Part shown: piece by piece, positions 9,301-18,705 of the stretch
Layout: every line of letters starts with the position of its first letter
Numbering within the stretch: position 1 is the first letter of the stretch
Assembly (NCBI RefSeq): GCF_003337275.1
Contig: NZ_QPJQ01000002.1
Location: forward strand, 62,001-126,000
Direction: 5' to 3'
Length of the DNA stretch: 64,000 bases
Source of the DNA: Marinomonas foliarum
GTDB taxonomy: Bacteria; Pseudomonadota; Gammaproteobacteria; Pseudomonadales; Marinomonadaceae
Made by a program: the position numbers and the translations under genes
The notes under the pieces: generated by a model
The model's database searches: none
The model's input: only the letters and a program-made list of their open reading frames with translations
What the model was told of the DNA's origin: nothing

Positions 9301-10018
9301 TGGCACTTCTTGTGTGCAGTCTTGGACAGTTCACGCAGAGCTCTCCGCCATCACGACGGAAGTGTAAGCAGCACGTGTGACGAACAAAAATAGGCGAATC
9401 TTTTTCTTGTCGGCGTAGTCCAGCAAGCGGTTTCAAGGGTAAATTCATCGCTTCTGCCCAATCTCGAAAATTCTGCTCAAGATTGAATTTCTGATCAATA
9501 GGTAGCAAGTTACCTATGGCGATCAATGCACTCATTACCTGATCGGCCAGCAAGCCTTTGTAAAGAGCAGGTCTTCCGCCAAAGGCATTAACATGCGCGT
9601 TTTCAAATGACTGAAAAAGAACCGTTAGCTGTTCACAAATGCTATTTATCAGAACCTCCTGACTTCCCTCCTGCCATATTCCATCCTGTAAAAAATACCC
9701 CGCGATCATCTCACCGTTTTGCTTTTGCTCTAAGTCTTGTAAGCTTATAGGCACAGCTTTAAGCTGATAGACGCAAATCATTGCCAAATAAATCGGCTGC
9801 CAACAGACTAATCCCCAAGATCTTATACGCCAATAAGGCGCACCCGTTTCTGGGTGCGCCTCTTGTAATGTGCTATGCAAAACTTGCAGTGCGTGTTCTG
9901 GATTTTTGGCAGACACATTGGTTGTGTTTTGCTTCTCATTAGAGACACTTTCTTCTCCGTCCAGTACGGCAATATAAGATCTGGCAGTGGTGAAAAGACG
10001 GTCTATAAGCCTTTCCAT
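9275..10018 (-). CDS. Siderophore ferric-iron reductase, FhuF-like
   Basis: This 247-residue protein ends in the cysteine pattern C-C-x10-C-x2-C (Cys216, 217, 228, 231), which binds a 2Fe-2S cluster in FhuF-type reductases. These cytoplasmic enzymes reduce Fe(III) in imported siderophores and so release the iron. The stretch upstream (about residues 40-200) is helical with no other motif. It lies 33 bases downstream of the TonB receptor on the same strand, so the two are probably co-transcribed under the Fur-box-like site at 12222. Confidence 0.82.
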   Translation of the reverse strand: MERLIDRLFTTARSYIAVLDGEESVSNEKQNTTNVSAKNPEHALQVLHSTLQEAHPETGAPYWRIRSWGLVCWQPIYLAMICVYQLKAVPISLQDLEQKQNGEMIAGYFLQDGIWQEGSQEVLINSICEQLTVLFQSFENAHVNAFGGRPALYKGLLADQVMSALIAIGNLLPIDQKFNLEQNFRDWAEAMNLPLKPLAGLRRQEKDSPIFVRHTCCLHFRRDGGELCVNCPRLHTRSAKQKQLISH

Positions 10019-10051
10019 GTTTCTTTACCTCTCAGTTTTGCTATGTGATAT

Positions 10052-12190
10052 CTAAAATTCATAGCGGGCGCTGACTTCGAAGGCTCTTTCGTCGCCGAAC
10101 CAGCAGTTAGATTCGTCGTAGCAGCTGTAATAGGTTTCATCAAATACGTTACTCATGGAAAATCTCACGCTGGCGCCTTGCCATTGCTTAGACAGCATAG
10201 CTAAGTCGTAACCTATGGATAAATCGACCAAGGTGTAAGACGGTACGGTGTTCGAATTTGCTGCGTCGAGCTGCATTTGACCAACATAACGAGCGCCGGC
10301 CCCAAATGATGCGCCAGCTAATTTTCCTTCTGTTGGTGCATAGGTTAACCAAGTATTGAATTGCTTTTTAGGCACCCAAACTGGTGTGTTACCTTCTATA
10401 CCGCTGTTATCTTTGGTTACTTCTACATCTTGCAGCGTATAGGCGGCTTTTAGGCTGATATCGGATGTAAGTGCTTGCTGTAATTCAAGCTCTATACCAC
10501 GAGAGCGCATTTCTCCTACTTGAATTTTGTCGTACGCAGAACCATTCGGATCACGAGTGAGCACCTTACTTTTGACGATTTCAAACGCCGTTGCACTGGC
10601 GGTGATGTTTCGTCTTTTGTATTTTAGCCCTGCTTCCCATTGTTCGGCTGTGGAGGTATCAAACGTTTTACCATTTCGGTCTGCGCCAGTGATAGGTTCG
10701 AAGCTTTGCGCGTAGCTAACAAATGGCGCTATGCCATTAGCAAACTCGTATAGAGCGCCGGCTCGGCCACTAAATTGGCTTTGATCGACCTTGGTATTGG
10801 TTGTCGCGCCGTATTTTCTGCCCTTTTCAGTCGCTTTGAATTGATCGTAGCGGCCACCAGCAATCAGTACCCATTGATCAAGACGTATTTGATCTTGCAG
10901 ATACATGCCTGTTTGTTCTTTGTCGATTGTGAAATCACTGCTGTAGCCTGACCCTGCAAAGTTTAGGTTATCTCTAATAATCTGCTCGTGATCTGGGTTA
11001 TATAGATCGATGCTAGGCGCCAAAGCATCTTCGTAGATCACGTTTGACTTAAGCTTTAGGTAATCTAAACCGACCAAAATATTGTGCTCGGCATTGCCAA
11101 TGTCAAATAATCCAGAAAATTGGCTGTCTATATTGATGCCTTCGGATTTTTCGTCTGTGAGATAGGCGCGACGGTTTAAGGTTCTTTCATCGCTGTCTAG
11201 CGAAGAAGAATAGGTGTTTTCTTGGTAGGCTTTTGCTGTGGTGAAACGAGCATTTTGTAAAAAACGCCAAGTATTATTGATGTTGTGATCGAGTTTATAA
11301 CCCAGCAATAGCACATCTCTGTCATAAGTTTCCCAGTTCGTATCACCTGAATAGGCATCAGAAGGCAGCTTTCCATTAATACTGTTATAGACAGTGCCTT
11401 TCGATGGCAAGGAGGAATAGACGCCCATTTTGGGGTCCTGTTGGTAATACATATTGAGGTTAAGCATAGTGTCATCACTGATCTTCCAATCAATAGAAGG
11501 CGCTATCATGATGCGCTCTTCTTCTGAGGTAACGGCTTGCCCATCTTTTTGGCGAAATAGGCCCACGACACGATAGTTGAGTTTATCGTTAATGGCGCCA
11601 GTGCTATCGATCTGTGTTTCGCGTTTACTGTCGCTGCCTAATGTTAATTCCACACTATGTTGGCTGTCTGACTGCGGTACTTTACTGATTAGGTTTACCA
11701 TGCCTCCAGGAGGCATAGCGCCATACAGAGTTGAAGTTGGGCCTTTGAAGACTTCCACTTGTTCTACAGCAGCCATGTCGATTTGTGGCTGTAGATTCCA
11801 GTCGTTATAAAGTAGTTGCAGTCCATCATAGTAGGCCTTGTCGTTCTTGAAGCCTCGAATATTGAAAAAATCTAATCGAGTCACTGCGCCGCCACGTAAT
11901 TCGGTGTTAATACCAGAGGCATAGCGAACGGCTTCTGCCACCGTTTCTGTACCTCTTTGCTGTAATGCGTTTTGATCTATCACTGAAATCGCTTGTGGTG
12001 TTTCTTCTGTGTCTAATTGGGTTTTAGTTGCGGTATTACGATATGTCTGTCCTGTCACCACAAGAGCGTCTAATTGACCTTCTAGCCTTGTGTCACTTGT
12101 CTCTGATACGTTTGCTGCAAGAGATAAAGGCGACGCTGAAGTCGTTACTAAGGTAAGCAACGAGAGTTGTAAATGCACAGACAGTTTCAT
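10052..12190 (-). CDS. TonB-dependent siderophore receptor
   Basis: From the ATG at 12190 (GGAG seven bases upstream) the protein has 712 residues. It has a signal peptide ending near LSLAA, a TonB-box-like DALVVTG, a plug domain with QAISVIDQNALQQRG and VEVFKGPTSTLYGAMPPGG, and a beta-barrel ending in phenylalanine (ARYEF). This is the FhuA/FpvA class of outer-membrane ferric-siderophore receptors. No siderophore biosynthesis genes are near, so it may take up siderophores made by others. The start at 12217 would add nine residues without a ribosome site. Confidence 0.92.
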   Translation of the reverse strand: MKLSVHLQLSLLTLVTTSASPLSLAANVSETSDTRLEGQLDALVVTGQTYRNTATKTQLDTEETPQAISVIDQNALQQRGTETVAEAVRYASGINTELRGGAVTRLDFFNIRGFKNDKAYYDGLQLLYNDWNLQPQIDMAAVEQVEVFKGPTSTLYGAMPPGGMVNLISKVPQSDSQHSVELTLGSDSKRETQIDSTGAINDKLNYRVVGLFRQKDGQAVTSEEERIMIAPSIDWKISDDTMLNLNMYYQQDPKMGVYSSLPSKGTVYNSINGKLPSDAYSGDTNWETYDRDVLLLGYKLDHNINNTWRFLQNARFTTAKAYQENTYSSSLDSDERTLNRRAYLTDEKSEGINIDSQFSGLFDIGNAEHNILVGLDYLKLKSNVIYEDALAPSIDLYNPDHEQIIRDNLNFAGSGYSSDFTIDKEQTGMYLQDQIRLDQWVLIAGGRYDQFKATEKGRKYGATTNTKVDQSQFSGRAGALYEFANGIAPFVSYAQSFEPITGADRNGKTFDTSTAEQWEAGLKYKRRNITASATAFEIVKSKVLTRDPNGSAYDKIQVGEMRSRGIELELQQALTSDISLKAAYTLQDVEVTKDNSGIEGNTPVWVPKKQFNTWLTYAPTEGKLAGASFGAGARYVGQMQLDAANSNTVPSYTLVDLSIGYDLAMLSKQWQGASVRFSMSNVFDETYYSCYDESNCWFGDERAFEVSARYEF

Positions 12191-12221
12191 GTTAACTCCG
12201 AGAATAGAATAAAACAATATT

Positions 12222-12240
12222 GATAATGAATCTCATTCTA
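12222..12240. promoter_or_regulatory. Fur-box-like site upstream of the siderophore receptor
   Basis: The 19-base site beginning GATAATGA matches the Fur consensus GATAATGATAATCATTATC at 14 of 19 positions and lies 32 bases upstream of the receptor start. It predicts iron-repressed expression of receptor and reductase. Confidence 0.75.
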
Positions 12241-12311
12241 TTTTTATTGAAAATATAAAACTTAACCTTTTGGTGCATCTTCAATTAGTGGGAGAAAGTA
12301 TCGGTTGAAAA

Positions 12312-13238
12312 TTACCTTGGTTTGATTGGTAGCCAATACTCCATGTAACTCTGCGGATTGTTTGGGTCATAATCAGGCTCGTAAATTTCTAATTCATAGC
12401 CTTGCACACCGTAATAATGAGATTCAGGCAACCATTGGAAGATAAACCACTCTAATGCTTTTTCAATAGCAGTAGCTTTTCCATGTACCGGAATCACCGC
12501 GTATTCTTGAAGTGGCACCTTCACCATATCTAATGTGGTATGAAATGGCTTGGCACCATTAAACGTGGTTGGGGATGATGTGTTGATTGGTTCTAAGTAC
12601 CCTGCCCAATACAGCATTTGATCTGGATGTTGGAGATGATCTTGAGTGTCAATGATACCAATGGGCCGAGCGCCTTTCTTTATGTCTTCTATTTCAGCCA
12701 TGACTGTAGACCAAAGCTGTGGAACTCGTTCTGAAAAATCAGGGGTAGAAGACAGTAATCCTCGAATCCAATCGCATTTACCTTGAACTTGAAAGGCATC
12801 GTGGCTTTCAATGCGTATTTGTGTGAAGGACTGTAGTGTCTCTGTTTTGGTTTTATTGGGGCGTCTGTATTGTAGTGGAGTACGTAATCCATGACGCTTC
12901 CCACGTTGGCGATAATCTCTTGGGGTACAGTTGAACATTTGTTTAAAAGCCCGAGAGAAGCTTATTTCTGAGTCAAAACCACATTGTATTGCAATATCTA
13001 CGTGTCTAGTTTTACTCGATAGCAACAGTTCGGCAGCTTTGCTTAAACGTAATTCCCTAATGTACTGGGCAACGGTAAGGCCTGTCGCTTGCCCAAAAAC
13101 GCGTTGAAACTGCCACCTTGACCAGCAGCTTTTTTCAGCTAAGTTTGTGACATGGATCGACTCCTCCAGATTTTCATGGATGTAGTCTAAAACCTTTTCT
13201 ATGCGAGTGAGTCTGTTTTGATATGTCATGGCTGCCAT
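12312..13238 (-). CDS. AraC-family regulator with GyrI-like effector domain
   Basis: This 308-residue protein has two AraC helix-turn-helices at about residues 8-105 (recognition regions WSRWQFQRVFGQATG and DSEISFSRAFKQMFNCTPRDYRQ) and a C-terminal GyrI/SOUL-like small-molecule-binding domain from about residue 140. This is the reverse order to classical AraC and typical of the Rob/SoxS-GyrI type. It lies between the Fur-controlled receptor and the MFS gene, and a Fur-box-like sequence sits four bases upstream of its start. It probably modulates the receptor or the MFS gene in response to a ligand. Confidence 0.86.
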   Translation of the reverse strand: MAAMTYQNRLTRIEKVLDYIHENLEESIHVTNLAEKSCWSRWQFQRVFGQATGLTVAQYIRELRLSKAAELLLSSKTRHVDIAIQCGFDSEISFSRAFKQMFNCTPRDYRQRGKRHGLRTPLQYRRPNKTKTETLQSFTQIRIESHDAFQVQGKCDWIRGLLSSTPDFSERVPQLWSTVMAEIEDIKKGARPIGIIDTQDHLQHPDQMLYWAGYLEPINTSSPTTFNGAKPFHTTLDMVKVPLQEYAVIPVHGKATAIEKALEWFIFQWLPESHYYGVQGYELEIYEPDYDPNNPQSYMEYWLPIKPR

Positions 13239-13241
13239 TAC

Positions 13242-13260
13242 TCAAATAATAACCATTATC
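13242..13260. promoter_or_regulatory. Fur-box-like site between AraC and MFS genes
   Basis: Nineteen bases ending ACCATTATC match the Fur consensus at 14 of 19 positions. The site touches the start of the AraC-type gene and lies 80 bases upstream of the MFS gene, so both could be iron-regulated. Confidence 0.65.
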
Positions 13261-13340
13261 ATTTAATCGGTTTCAAAAGCCAACTTCTTCTAAAGCTATT
13301 TATTATTCCCTTTCTCGAGGCTATTAATTAATCAAGTTGC

Positions 13341-14534
13341 ATGATTAAATCCAACTCATCTTATATCGTTCAAAATAATGTCAGTAATGGATTTTCCCCG
13401 ATGAAGGAAATAGCTCGTACTGCGCTTTATTGCGCCATGTTTATTGCGGTTGGTGCGGTGGCCGGCGTACTTGGGCCGAGTTTGATTTACTTGGCGGATT
13501 TGATCGATGCCTCGGTAGCTGAAATATCCATAGTGTTTAGTGCCCGAGCAATCGGCAATATTCTTGGCGCTCTATTGGCAGGCCGAATGTTTGACCGCTG
13601 GCAGGGTCATCACTATCTGATTCTCATGCTGTTGCTGATGATCGTCGGTTTGCTTTTAGTGCCCTTCTCAACCAGTTTGTCGATGTTGGTGGTATTGTTT
13701 TTCTTGCTTGGCGCCACAGAAGTGTCTGCTAACGCTGGTGGCAATATGATGATGCTGTGGCTGCACAAAGATAAAGTGGGCTCTTATGTGACCATTTTGC
13801 ATTTATGCCATAGTGCTGGCGCTATGTTAGCTCCGTTGATTCTGGTCTTTGCTCAATGGGCGACAGGACAAACTTATGGCGCGGGTTATTGGATGATTGC
13901 CATATACGCTTTGTTGTTGCCTTTGTTTTTATGGAAACAACCGAGCCCAACTTTCGAAGTTCGAGCCAGTGAAGTCGTTCCTGAAACAAAACAAAAAGCC
14001 ACTTTCTTGGCGTTTCTGACAGTCATGTTTTTGTATGTGGGATTTGAAATTACCATCGCTGGTTGGATCAGTACGTATGCAATTCTGTCTGGAGAGGATC
14101 AAAACACTGCGGCAATTTTAGTGACCTGGTTTTTTGTTAGCTTATCTCTAGGACGTTTATTTTCGGTATTCTTATTGCGATTTATTACCCCAGGGCAAGG
14201 TATTTACGGTTTGCTGCTAGTGAGTTTAACTGGAAGCCTGATGATGATTTTCTCTGATGTATCGCTGGTGTTTATCGCCTTGTGGTTAGGATTGGGTTGC
14301 TCTGCTTTTTTCCCTATGCTGTTTTCCTTTGGCAACAGCATTATGGCACTTAACGGCAAACGCACAGGCTATGTTTTTGTGTGTTGTGGATTGGGTGCGC
14401 TGGTGGCTCCGTCTTTAACTGGGCCAATTCTTGAAGCATTTAGCGCCTCAGCGTTTCCCTATCTGTTATTAGCTTTGGTGGTGTTAGTTACCTTGAGTTG
14501 GCAGAGGTTGGCTGTGATGACTCGAGGCCGCTAG
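13341..14534 (+). CDS. MFS transporter
   Basis: This 397-residue integral membrane protein has about 12 hydrophobic segments and the loop 2-3 MFS motif GRMFDRWQGHH. The substrate is not evident from sequence. Its place behind a Fur-box-like site and beside a siderophore receptor suggests siderophore import into the cytoplasm or export, but this is contextual. The first 20 residues are hydrophilic; an in-frame ATG at 13401 (MKEIART) just before the first membrane segment is a reasonable alternative start, and neither has a strong ribosome site. Confidence 0.82.
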   Translation: MIKSNSSYIVQNNVSNGFSPMKEIARTALYCAMFIAVGAVAGVLGPSLIYLADLIDASVAEISIVFSARAIGNILGALLAGRMFDRWQGHHYLILMLLLMIVGLLLVPFSTSLSMLVVLFFLLGATEVSANAGGNMMMLWLHKDKVGSYVTILHLCHSAGAMLAPLILVFAQWATGQTYGAGYWMIAIYALLLPLFLWKQPSPTFEVRASEVVPETKQKATFLAFLTVMFLYVGFEITIAGWISTYAILSGEDQNTAAILVTWFFVSLSLGRLFSVFLLRFITPGQGIYGLLLVSLTGSLMMIFSDVSLVFIALWLGLGCSAFFPMLFSFGNSIMALNGKRTGYVFVCCGLGALVAPSLTGPILEAFSASAFPYLLLALVVLVTLSWQRLAVMTRGR

Positions 14535-14547
14535 AGCCATAAACATA

Positions 14548-14591
14548 AGGAAGCAGAATGTTAGTAAATAGTCACTAACATTCTGCTTCTT
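14548..14591. terminator. Strong bidirectional hairpin
   Basis: A perfect 16-bp stem (GAAGCAGAATGTTAGT and its complement, 8-base loop) lies 13 bases after the MFS stop and before the end of the convergent phosphatase gene. It is flanked by short A/T tracts and is likely a shared terminator. Confidence 0.8.
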
Positions 14592-14613
14592 AGTTATGAA
14601 TGCTCAATTTCGC

Positions 14614-15171
14614 TTAGCTGTATTTGTGTAACGTCGCTATGGTGAATGCGGCAAGATCAGTATAGACATTGAATGGGAAGTCTATCGTCTTGTACTGCGT
14701 CTCACGGCCTTTTCCTGTTAACACCAATACTGATGAACAACCACACGCATTTCCTGCCTGAAGGTCTCGTAGAGAGTCTCCAACCATGATTGCTGGGTGA
14801 TCTTCAAAAGACAAGCCAAGTTCTGCTTCAATCGCTTCAATCATGCCGCTTTTGGGCTTGCGGCAGTTGCAGACATCATCAGGTCCATGGGGGCAATATT
14901 GAATGCCGTCTATTTTGCCGCCCTCTGCTTCTACCAGTGTTGTCATTTTATCATGCATGGCTTGCAGAGTGACTTCGTCATAATATCCGCGAGCAATGCC
15001 TGATTGGTTCGTCACCACAAAGACTTTAAAGCCCGCTTTGGAAAGTGCAGCGATGGATTTGATACTGCCTGGAATGGGCAGCCATTCTTCTACTGATTTC
15101 ACATAAGCATCTGAGTCTTGGTTAATGACGCCATCTCGGTCTAACAGAATAATAGGTTTAATTTGCGTCAT
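14614..15171 (-). CDS. gmhB: D-glycero-beta-D-manno-heptose-1,7-bisphosphate 7-phosphatase
   Basis: From ATG 15171 the protein has 185 residues, the GmhB length. It shows the HAD nucleophile motif LLDRDGVIN (Asp11, Asp13), the zinc-binding pattern CPHG...CNCRKP, and the late HAD motif MVGDSLRDLQAG. It removes the C7 phosphate in ADP-heptose synthesis for LPS core. The frame stays open to 15294, into ybaK, but that extension is not family-like. I therefore choose 15171, although no clear ribosome site precedes it. Confidence 0.9.
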   Translation of the reverse strand: MTQIKPIILLDRDGVINQDSDAYVKSVEEWLPIPGSIKSIAALSKAGFKVFVVTNQSGIARGYYDEVTLQAMHDKMTTLVEAEGGKIDGIQYCPHGPDDVCNCRKPKSGMIEAIEAELGLSFEDHPAIMVGDSLRDLQAGNACGCSSVLVLTGKGRETQYKTIDFPFNVYTDLAAFTIATLHKYS

Positions 15172-15226
15172 GGGGAGAAATGCCTTTTTGAATTGAGTTA
15201 TATGATTGGCAGTGGAATTTTCGCTG

Positions 15227-15700
15227 CTATTTGGTTTCGCCAATCGCTGCGAAAGTGGTATTTCGACAAGCGAGGCTAAGGTCGTTTGGTGCAAGGCCGA
15301 TCTCTAATCCTCGTTGTCCTCCGCTAACATAGATTTTTTCAAAAGCTTGGGCGCTTTCATCGATACAAGTGACCAGGCTTTTCTTTTGCCCTATTGGGCT
15401 GATACCCCCCACCAAATAACCGGTAAGGCGCTCGGCACCTTTAACGTCTGCCATATGCAATTTTTTTACGCCTAGTGCACTGGCGGCGCGTTTTAAATTC
15501 AAAGTACCCGTTACTGGAACAATGGTGACGAAGGTGTTTTTGTCATCGGTAACAAGCAGTGTTTTGAACACGCAAGCAGGATCAAGGTTCAGTTTTTCTG
15601 CCGCCTCTTCTCCAAAATTAGAGCACTGTGGATCATGTTCGTATTCGTGAATACTAAACGCAATCTTCTGTTTTTTAAGTTGGTTAATCGCCGGTGTCAC
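15227..15700 (-). CDS. ybaK: Cys-tRNA(Pro)/Cys-tRNA(Cys) deacylase YbaK
   Basis: This 157-residue protein of the YbaK/ProX editing family hydrolyses mischarged Cys-tRNA(Pro). Family features include KTLLVTDD, the conserved lysine/serine pocket region KKLHMADVKGAERLTGYLVGGISP, and the C-terminal IYVSGGQRGLEIGL. It lies 55 bases upstream of gmhB on the same strand and 30 bases downstream of trkH, so a loose operon is possible. Confidence 0.9.
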   Translation of the reverse strand: MTPAINQLKKQKIAFSIHEYEHDPQCSNFGEEAAEKLNLDPACVFKTLLVTDDKNTFVTIVPVTGTLNLKRAASALGVKKLHMADVKGAERLTGYLVGGISPIGQKKSLVTCIDESAQAFEKIYVSGGQRGLEIGLAPNDLSLACRNTTFAAIGETK

Positions 15701-15730
15701 TGTCTTAATCCTTCTAACATTTATTGCTTT

Positions 15731-17179
15731 CTATTTTTGCCAAAACATTGGAGTGAACAATACCAACAAGGTAAAGACTTCCAAACGACCCAATAACATA
15801 GAAAAACACAGCATCCATTTTGCAGGATCACTGACATTTGTAAAGCTAGAAGCGACGTCGCCTAAGCCCGGACCTAGGTTATTCAGCGTTGCTGCAACGG
15901 CAGACCAAGCCGTAACTTGATCCAATCCTGTTGCCATTAGACCAATCATCAGTATCACGTAAACTAGCAAGTAGGCTGAGAAGAAGCCCCATACTGCAGA
16001 AACGACTCGCTCATTGATTGCCTTACCGCCAACCTTAACCGGAATGACCGCATTTGGGTGAATCAATCGTTTGATTTCCCGAATACCTTGTTTGAGGATT
16101 AATAGGATACGAATCACCTTCATGCCGCCACCTGTCGAACTGGCACAGCCACCGACAAACGAGGTGACGATCAATAAGAAAGGCAAGAAATGCGGCCAGC
16201 TAGCGAAGTCCGATGTGCCAAAGCCGGATGTCGTTGCGATGGAAACACTCTCGAATACCGCATAGCGAATCGATGTACTCCAATCGTAAGTCGATGTCAT
16301 GGCAAGCACGAGAGTCGACAAAATAACCGTACAAGACAGTATCAATAAAAAGAAACGTGCTTCAGGATCTTTAAAATAATGCCATACACTTTTGTGACGC
16401 CAAGCGTAGAAATGCAGTGCGAAGTTGAATGCTGAGACAATCATAAAAAAGGTACAAATCATTTCGATAGCGACACTATTGAAGTAACCGATACTCTCAT
16501 CATGAGTTGAGAAACCGCCTATCGCGACCGTCGAAAAACTATGGCAAATGGCATCGAATAAGCTCATTCCTGCAATCCAATAACCCAAAGCACAAACGCT
16601 GGTTAAGGTCGCATAAATGTACCAAAGCGCTTTTGCTGTTTCGGCAATACGAGGCGTGAGCTTGGTGTCTTTAACTGGCCCAGGCGTTTCAGCCCGATAC
16701 AACTGCATACCACCGATACCCAGCATTGGCATAATGGCAACGGCCAATACGATGATACCCATACCGCCTAACCAAGTAAGTAGCTGTCGATAGAACAGTA
16801 TAGACTGAGGCAAAGCATCGATGCCGATGAGAATAGTAGCCCCTGTGGTGGTGAGTCCTGAAATCGACTCGAACAGCGCATCGGTAAAGCTTAAGTCTGG
16901 TGTTTCCGCTAAGAAGAACGGCACCGAACCGAATAAGCCCAATACCGTCCAAAACAATACCGTTACTAAGAAACCATCACGAATTTTTAATTCGCCACGT
17001 TCATTACGAACTGGAAACCAGAGTAAAAAGCCGCCGATTAAGTTGATGCCTAACGCATAAAGAAACGCATTTAGCGCGCCATCAGAATAAATCAAAGAGA
17101 CAATGATTGGCGGAATCAGTGACACACTGAATACCATAACCAATAATCCGATGACTCGTAAAATAACACTAAAATGCAT
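15731..17179 (-). CDS. trkH: Trk potassium uptake channel subunit
   Basis: This 482-residue inner-membrane protein is of the TrkH/KtrB type with four pore-loop repeats. P-loop segments are visible: SGLTTTGATIL, HSFSTVAIGGFSTHD, SIATTSGFGTSD and ATLNNLGPGLG, each with the selectivity-filter glycine. The glycine-rich VGGCASSTGGGMKVIRI lies just after the third repeat. It carries K+ with TrkA, encoded upstream on the same strand. Confidence 0.94.
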   Translation of the reverse strand: MHFSVILRVIGLLVMVFSVSLIPPIIVSLIYSDGALNAFLYALGINLIGGFLLWFPVRNERGELKIRDGFLVTVLFWTVLGLFGSVPFFLAETPDLSFTDALFESISGLTTTGATILIGIDALPQSILFYRQLLTWLGGMGIIVLAVAIMPMLGIGGMQLYRAETPGPVKDTKLTPRIAETAKALWYIYATLTSVCALGYWIAGMSLFDAICHSFSTVAIGGFSTHDESIGYFNSVAIEMICTFFMIVSAFNFALHFYAWRHKSVWHYFKDPEARFFLLILSCTVILSTLVLAMTSTYDWSTSIRYAVFESVSIATTSGFGTSDFASWPHFLPFLLIVTSFVGGCASSTGGGMKVIRILLILKQGIREIKRLIHPNAVIPVKVGGKAINERVVSAVWGFFSAYLLVYVILMIGLMATGLDQVTAWSAVAATLNNLGPGLGDVASSFTNVSDPAKWMLCFSMLLGRLEVFTLLVLFTPMFWQK

Positions 17180-17331
17180 ACTTGCTTCCTAGAGCCTGAC
17201 AATTTTGTGTCGTCAGGTCTGCGTTAAAATTCTGATGAAACCCTTGTTCGGTCTCTTGTCTGTTTTACTGTATTTCTCATAAACGTCTTGTAAAAGCCAT
17301 AACCATTGAAGTGTTACCGCTATAAGTTCGG

Positions 17332-18705
17332 CTAGAAGAAAGTCAGCCCCACTTGGAATAGTTGCTCCACAGCGGGTATTTGCTTCTTGTTGGTTACGAA
17401 GATTATGACGTGATCTTCTGCCTGAATTACTAACTCACTGGTGGCGACGATCAAATCTTCTTCACGAACGATGGCTCCAATGGTCGCCCCTTCAGGTAAA
17501 TTCAAATTGGCAATGCTGCGGCCAACCACTTTCGAAGAACGATAATCGCCATGAGCAACCGCTTCTAATGCTTCCGCAGCACCTTTACGCATCGAGTGAA
17601 CATTCACCACATCTCCACGTCGTATATAACTTAGCAGCGAACTGATGGTGGTTTGTTGGGGCGAAATCGCAATGTCGATCATGCCTTCTTGAACGATGTC
17701 GACGTACGCAGGGTTATTGATGATGGTCATAACGGTGCGAACGCCAAGTACTTTTGCCAACATAGAAGACATAATGTTGGCTTCGTCATTATTGGTTAAG
17801 GCACAGAATACATCGGTGGATTCGATGTTTTCTTCAAGCAGTAATTCCTGCTTAGACGCATCGCCGTTGAGCACTATGGTGTTGTCCAATGTCTCAGATA
17901 AATAACGGCAACGCTCAGGGTCCCGTTCAATGATTTTAACGCGGTACTCTTTTTCCAAACTCTGCGCTAAACGCTCACCAATATTACCGCCGCCAGCGAT
18001 GATGATGCGTCGATAAGGAACATCCAAAGGGCGCAATTCACTCATCACATCCAATACGTCACGTTGAGCGGTAAGAAAGAAAACTTCGTCGTTGGCGTGA
18101 ATATGTGTGTTGCCGTCAGGAGAAATAGATTTACCATCACGATAAATGGCTGCTATACGAGTTTGAATGGACGGCATGTGTTCTTTCAAAAAGCTTATAG
18201 GCTGGTCGATGAGTGGACCGCCCTTTTCTGCTTTCACCACCACCAATTGAACTTTACCTTCTGCGAACTCCATTACTTGTAACGCACCAGGATAACGGAT
18301 AAGTCGGCTTAGATGTTTCGTTACTTCTTTTTCTGGGCTGATTCGAACATCCATTGGGATGGCTGCGTCAGCAAACAATTCTGGGTAATGAGCATAGGCA
18401 CTTGAGCGAACACGCCCAATTTTAGTTGGCGTTTTAAATAGCGTATGAGCAACCTGACAAGCAATCATATTTGTTTCGTCTTGGTTGCTTACTGCAATCA
18501 GCATGTCTGCGTCATTACAGCCAGCTTGGTTTAATACATCAGGGTGCGAACCACTACCCTCAACCGTTTGTATGTCGAGACGGTCTTGCAGCTCTCTAAG
18601 GCGGGTTAGATCTGTATCAATGACGGTAATATCGTTATCTTCACTTGCTAAGTTTTCAGCAAGTGTCGCGCCGACCTGGCCCGCACCTATTATGATGATT
18701 TTCAT
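17332..18705 (-). CDS. trkA: Trk potassium transporter NAD-binding regulatory subunit
   Basis: This 457-residue protein has two tandem RCK units. Each has a Rossmann NAD site, MKIIIIGAGQVGATLAENL at residues 1-19 and IIIAGGGNIGERLAQSL at about 233, followed by a TrkA-C subdomain. It gates TrkH at the cytoplasmic face in response to nucleotide. The order rsmB-trkA-trkH reading leftward is the conserved arrangement. A 150-base spacer before trkH holds only a weak 6-bp hairpin. Confidence 0.95.
   Translation of the reverse strand: MKIIIIGAGQVGATLAENLASEDNDITVIDTDLTRLRELQDRLDIQTVEGSGSHPDVLNQAGCNDADMLIAVSNQDETNMIACQVAHTLFKTPTKIGRVRSSAYAHYPELFADAAIPMDVRISPEKEVTKHLSRLIRYPGALQVMEFAEGKVQLVVVKAEKGGPLIDQPISFLKEHMPSIQTRIAAIYRDGKSISPDGNTHIHANDEVFFLTAQRDVLDVMSELRPLDVPYRRIIIAGGGNIGERLAQSLEKEYRVKIIERDPERCRYLSETLDNTIVLNGDASKQELLLEENIESTDVFCALTNNDEANIMSSMLAKVLGVRTVMTIINNPAYVDIVQEGMIDIAISPQQTTISSLLSYIRRGDVVNVHSMRKGAAEALEAVAHGDYRSSKVVGRSIANLNLPEGATIGAIVREEDLIVATSELVIQAEDHVIIFVTNKKQIPAVEQLFQVGLTFF

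Noticed and set aside
15172-15294. Longer GmhB start overlapping ybaK
   Set aside because: Family length and the position of the DxD motif fit the ATG at 15171.
17204-17230. Hairpin CCTGAC/GTCAGG between trkA and trkH
   Set aside because: Six-base stem, long loop and no T run; weak as a terminator.
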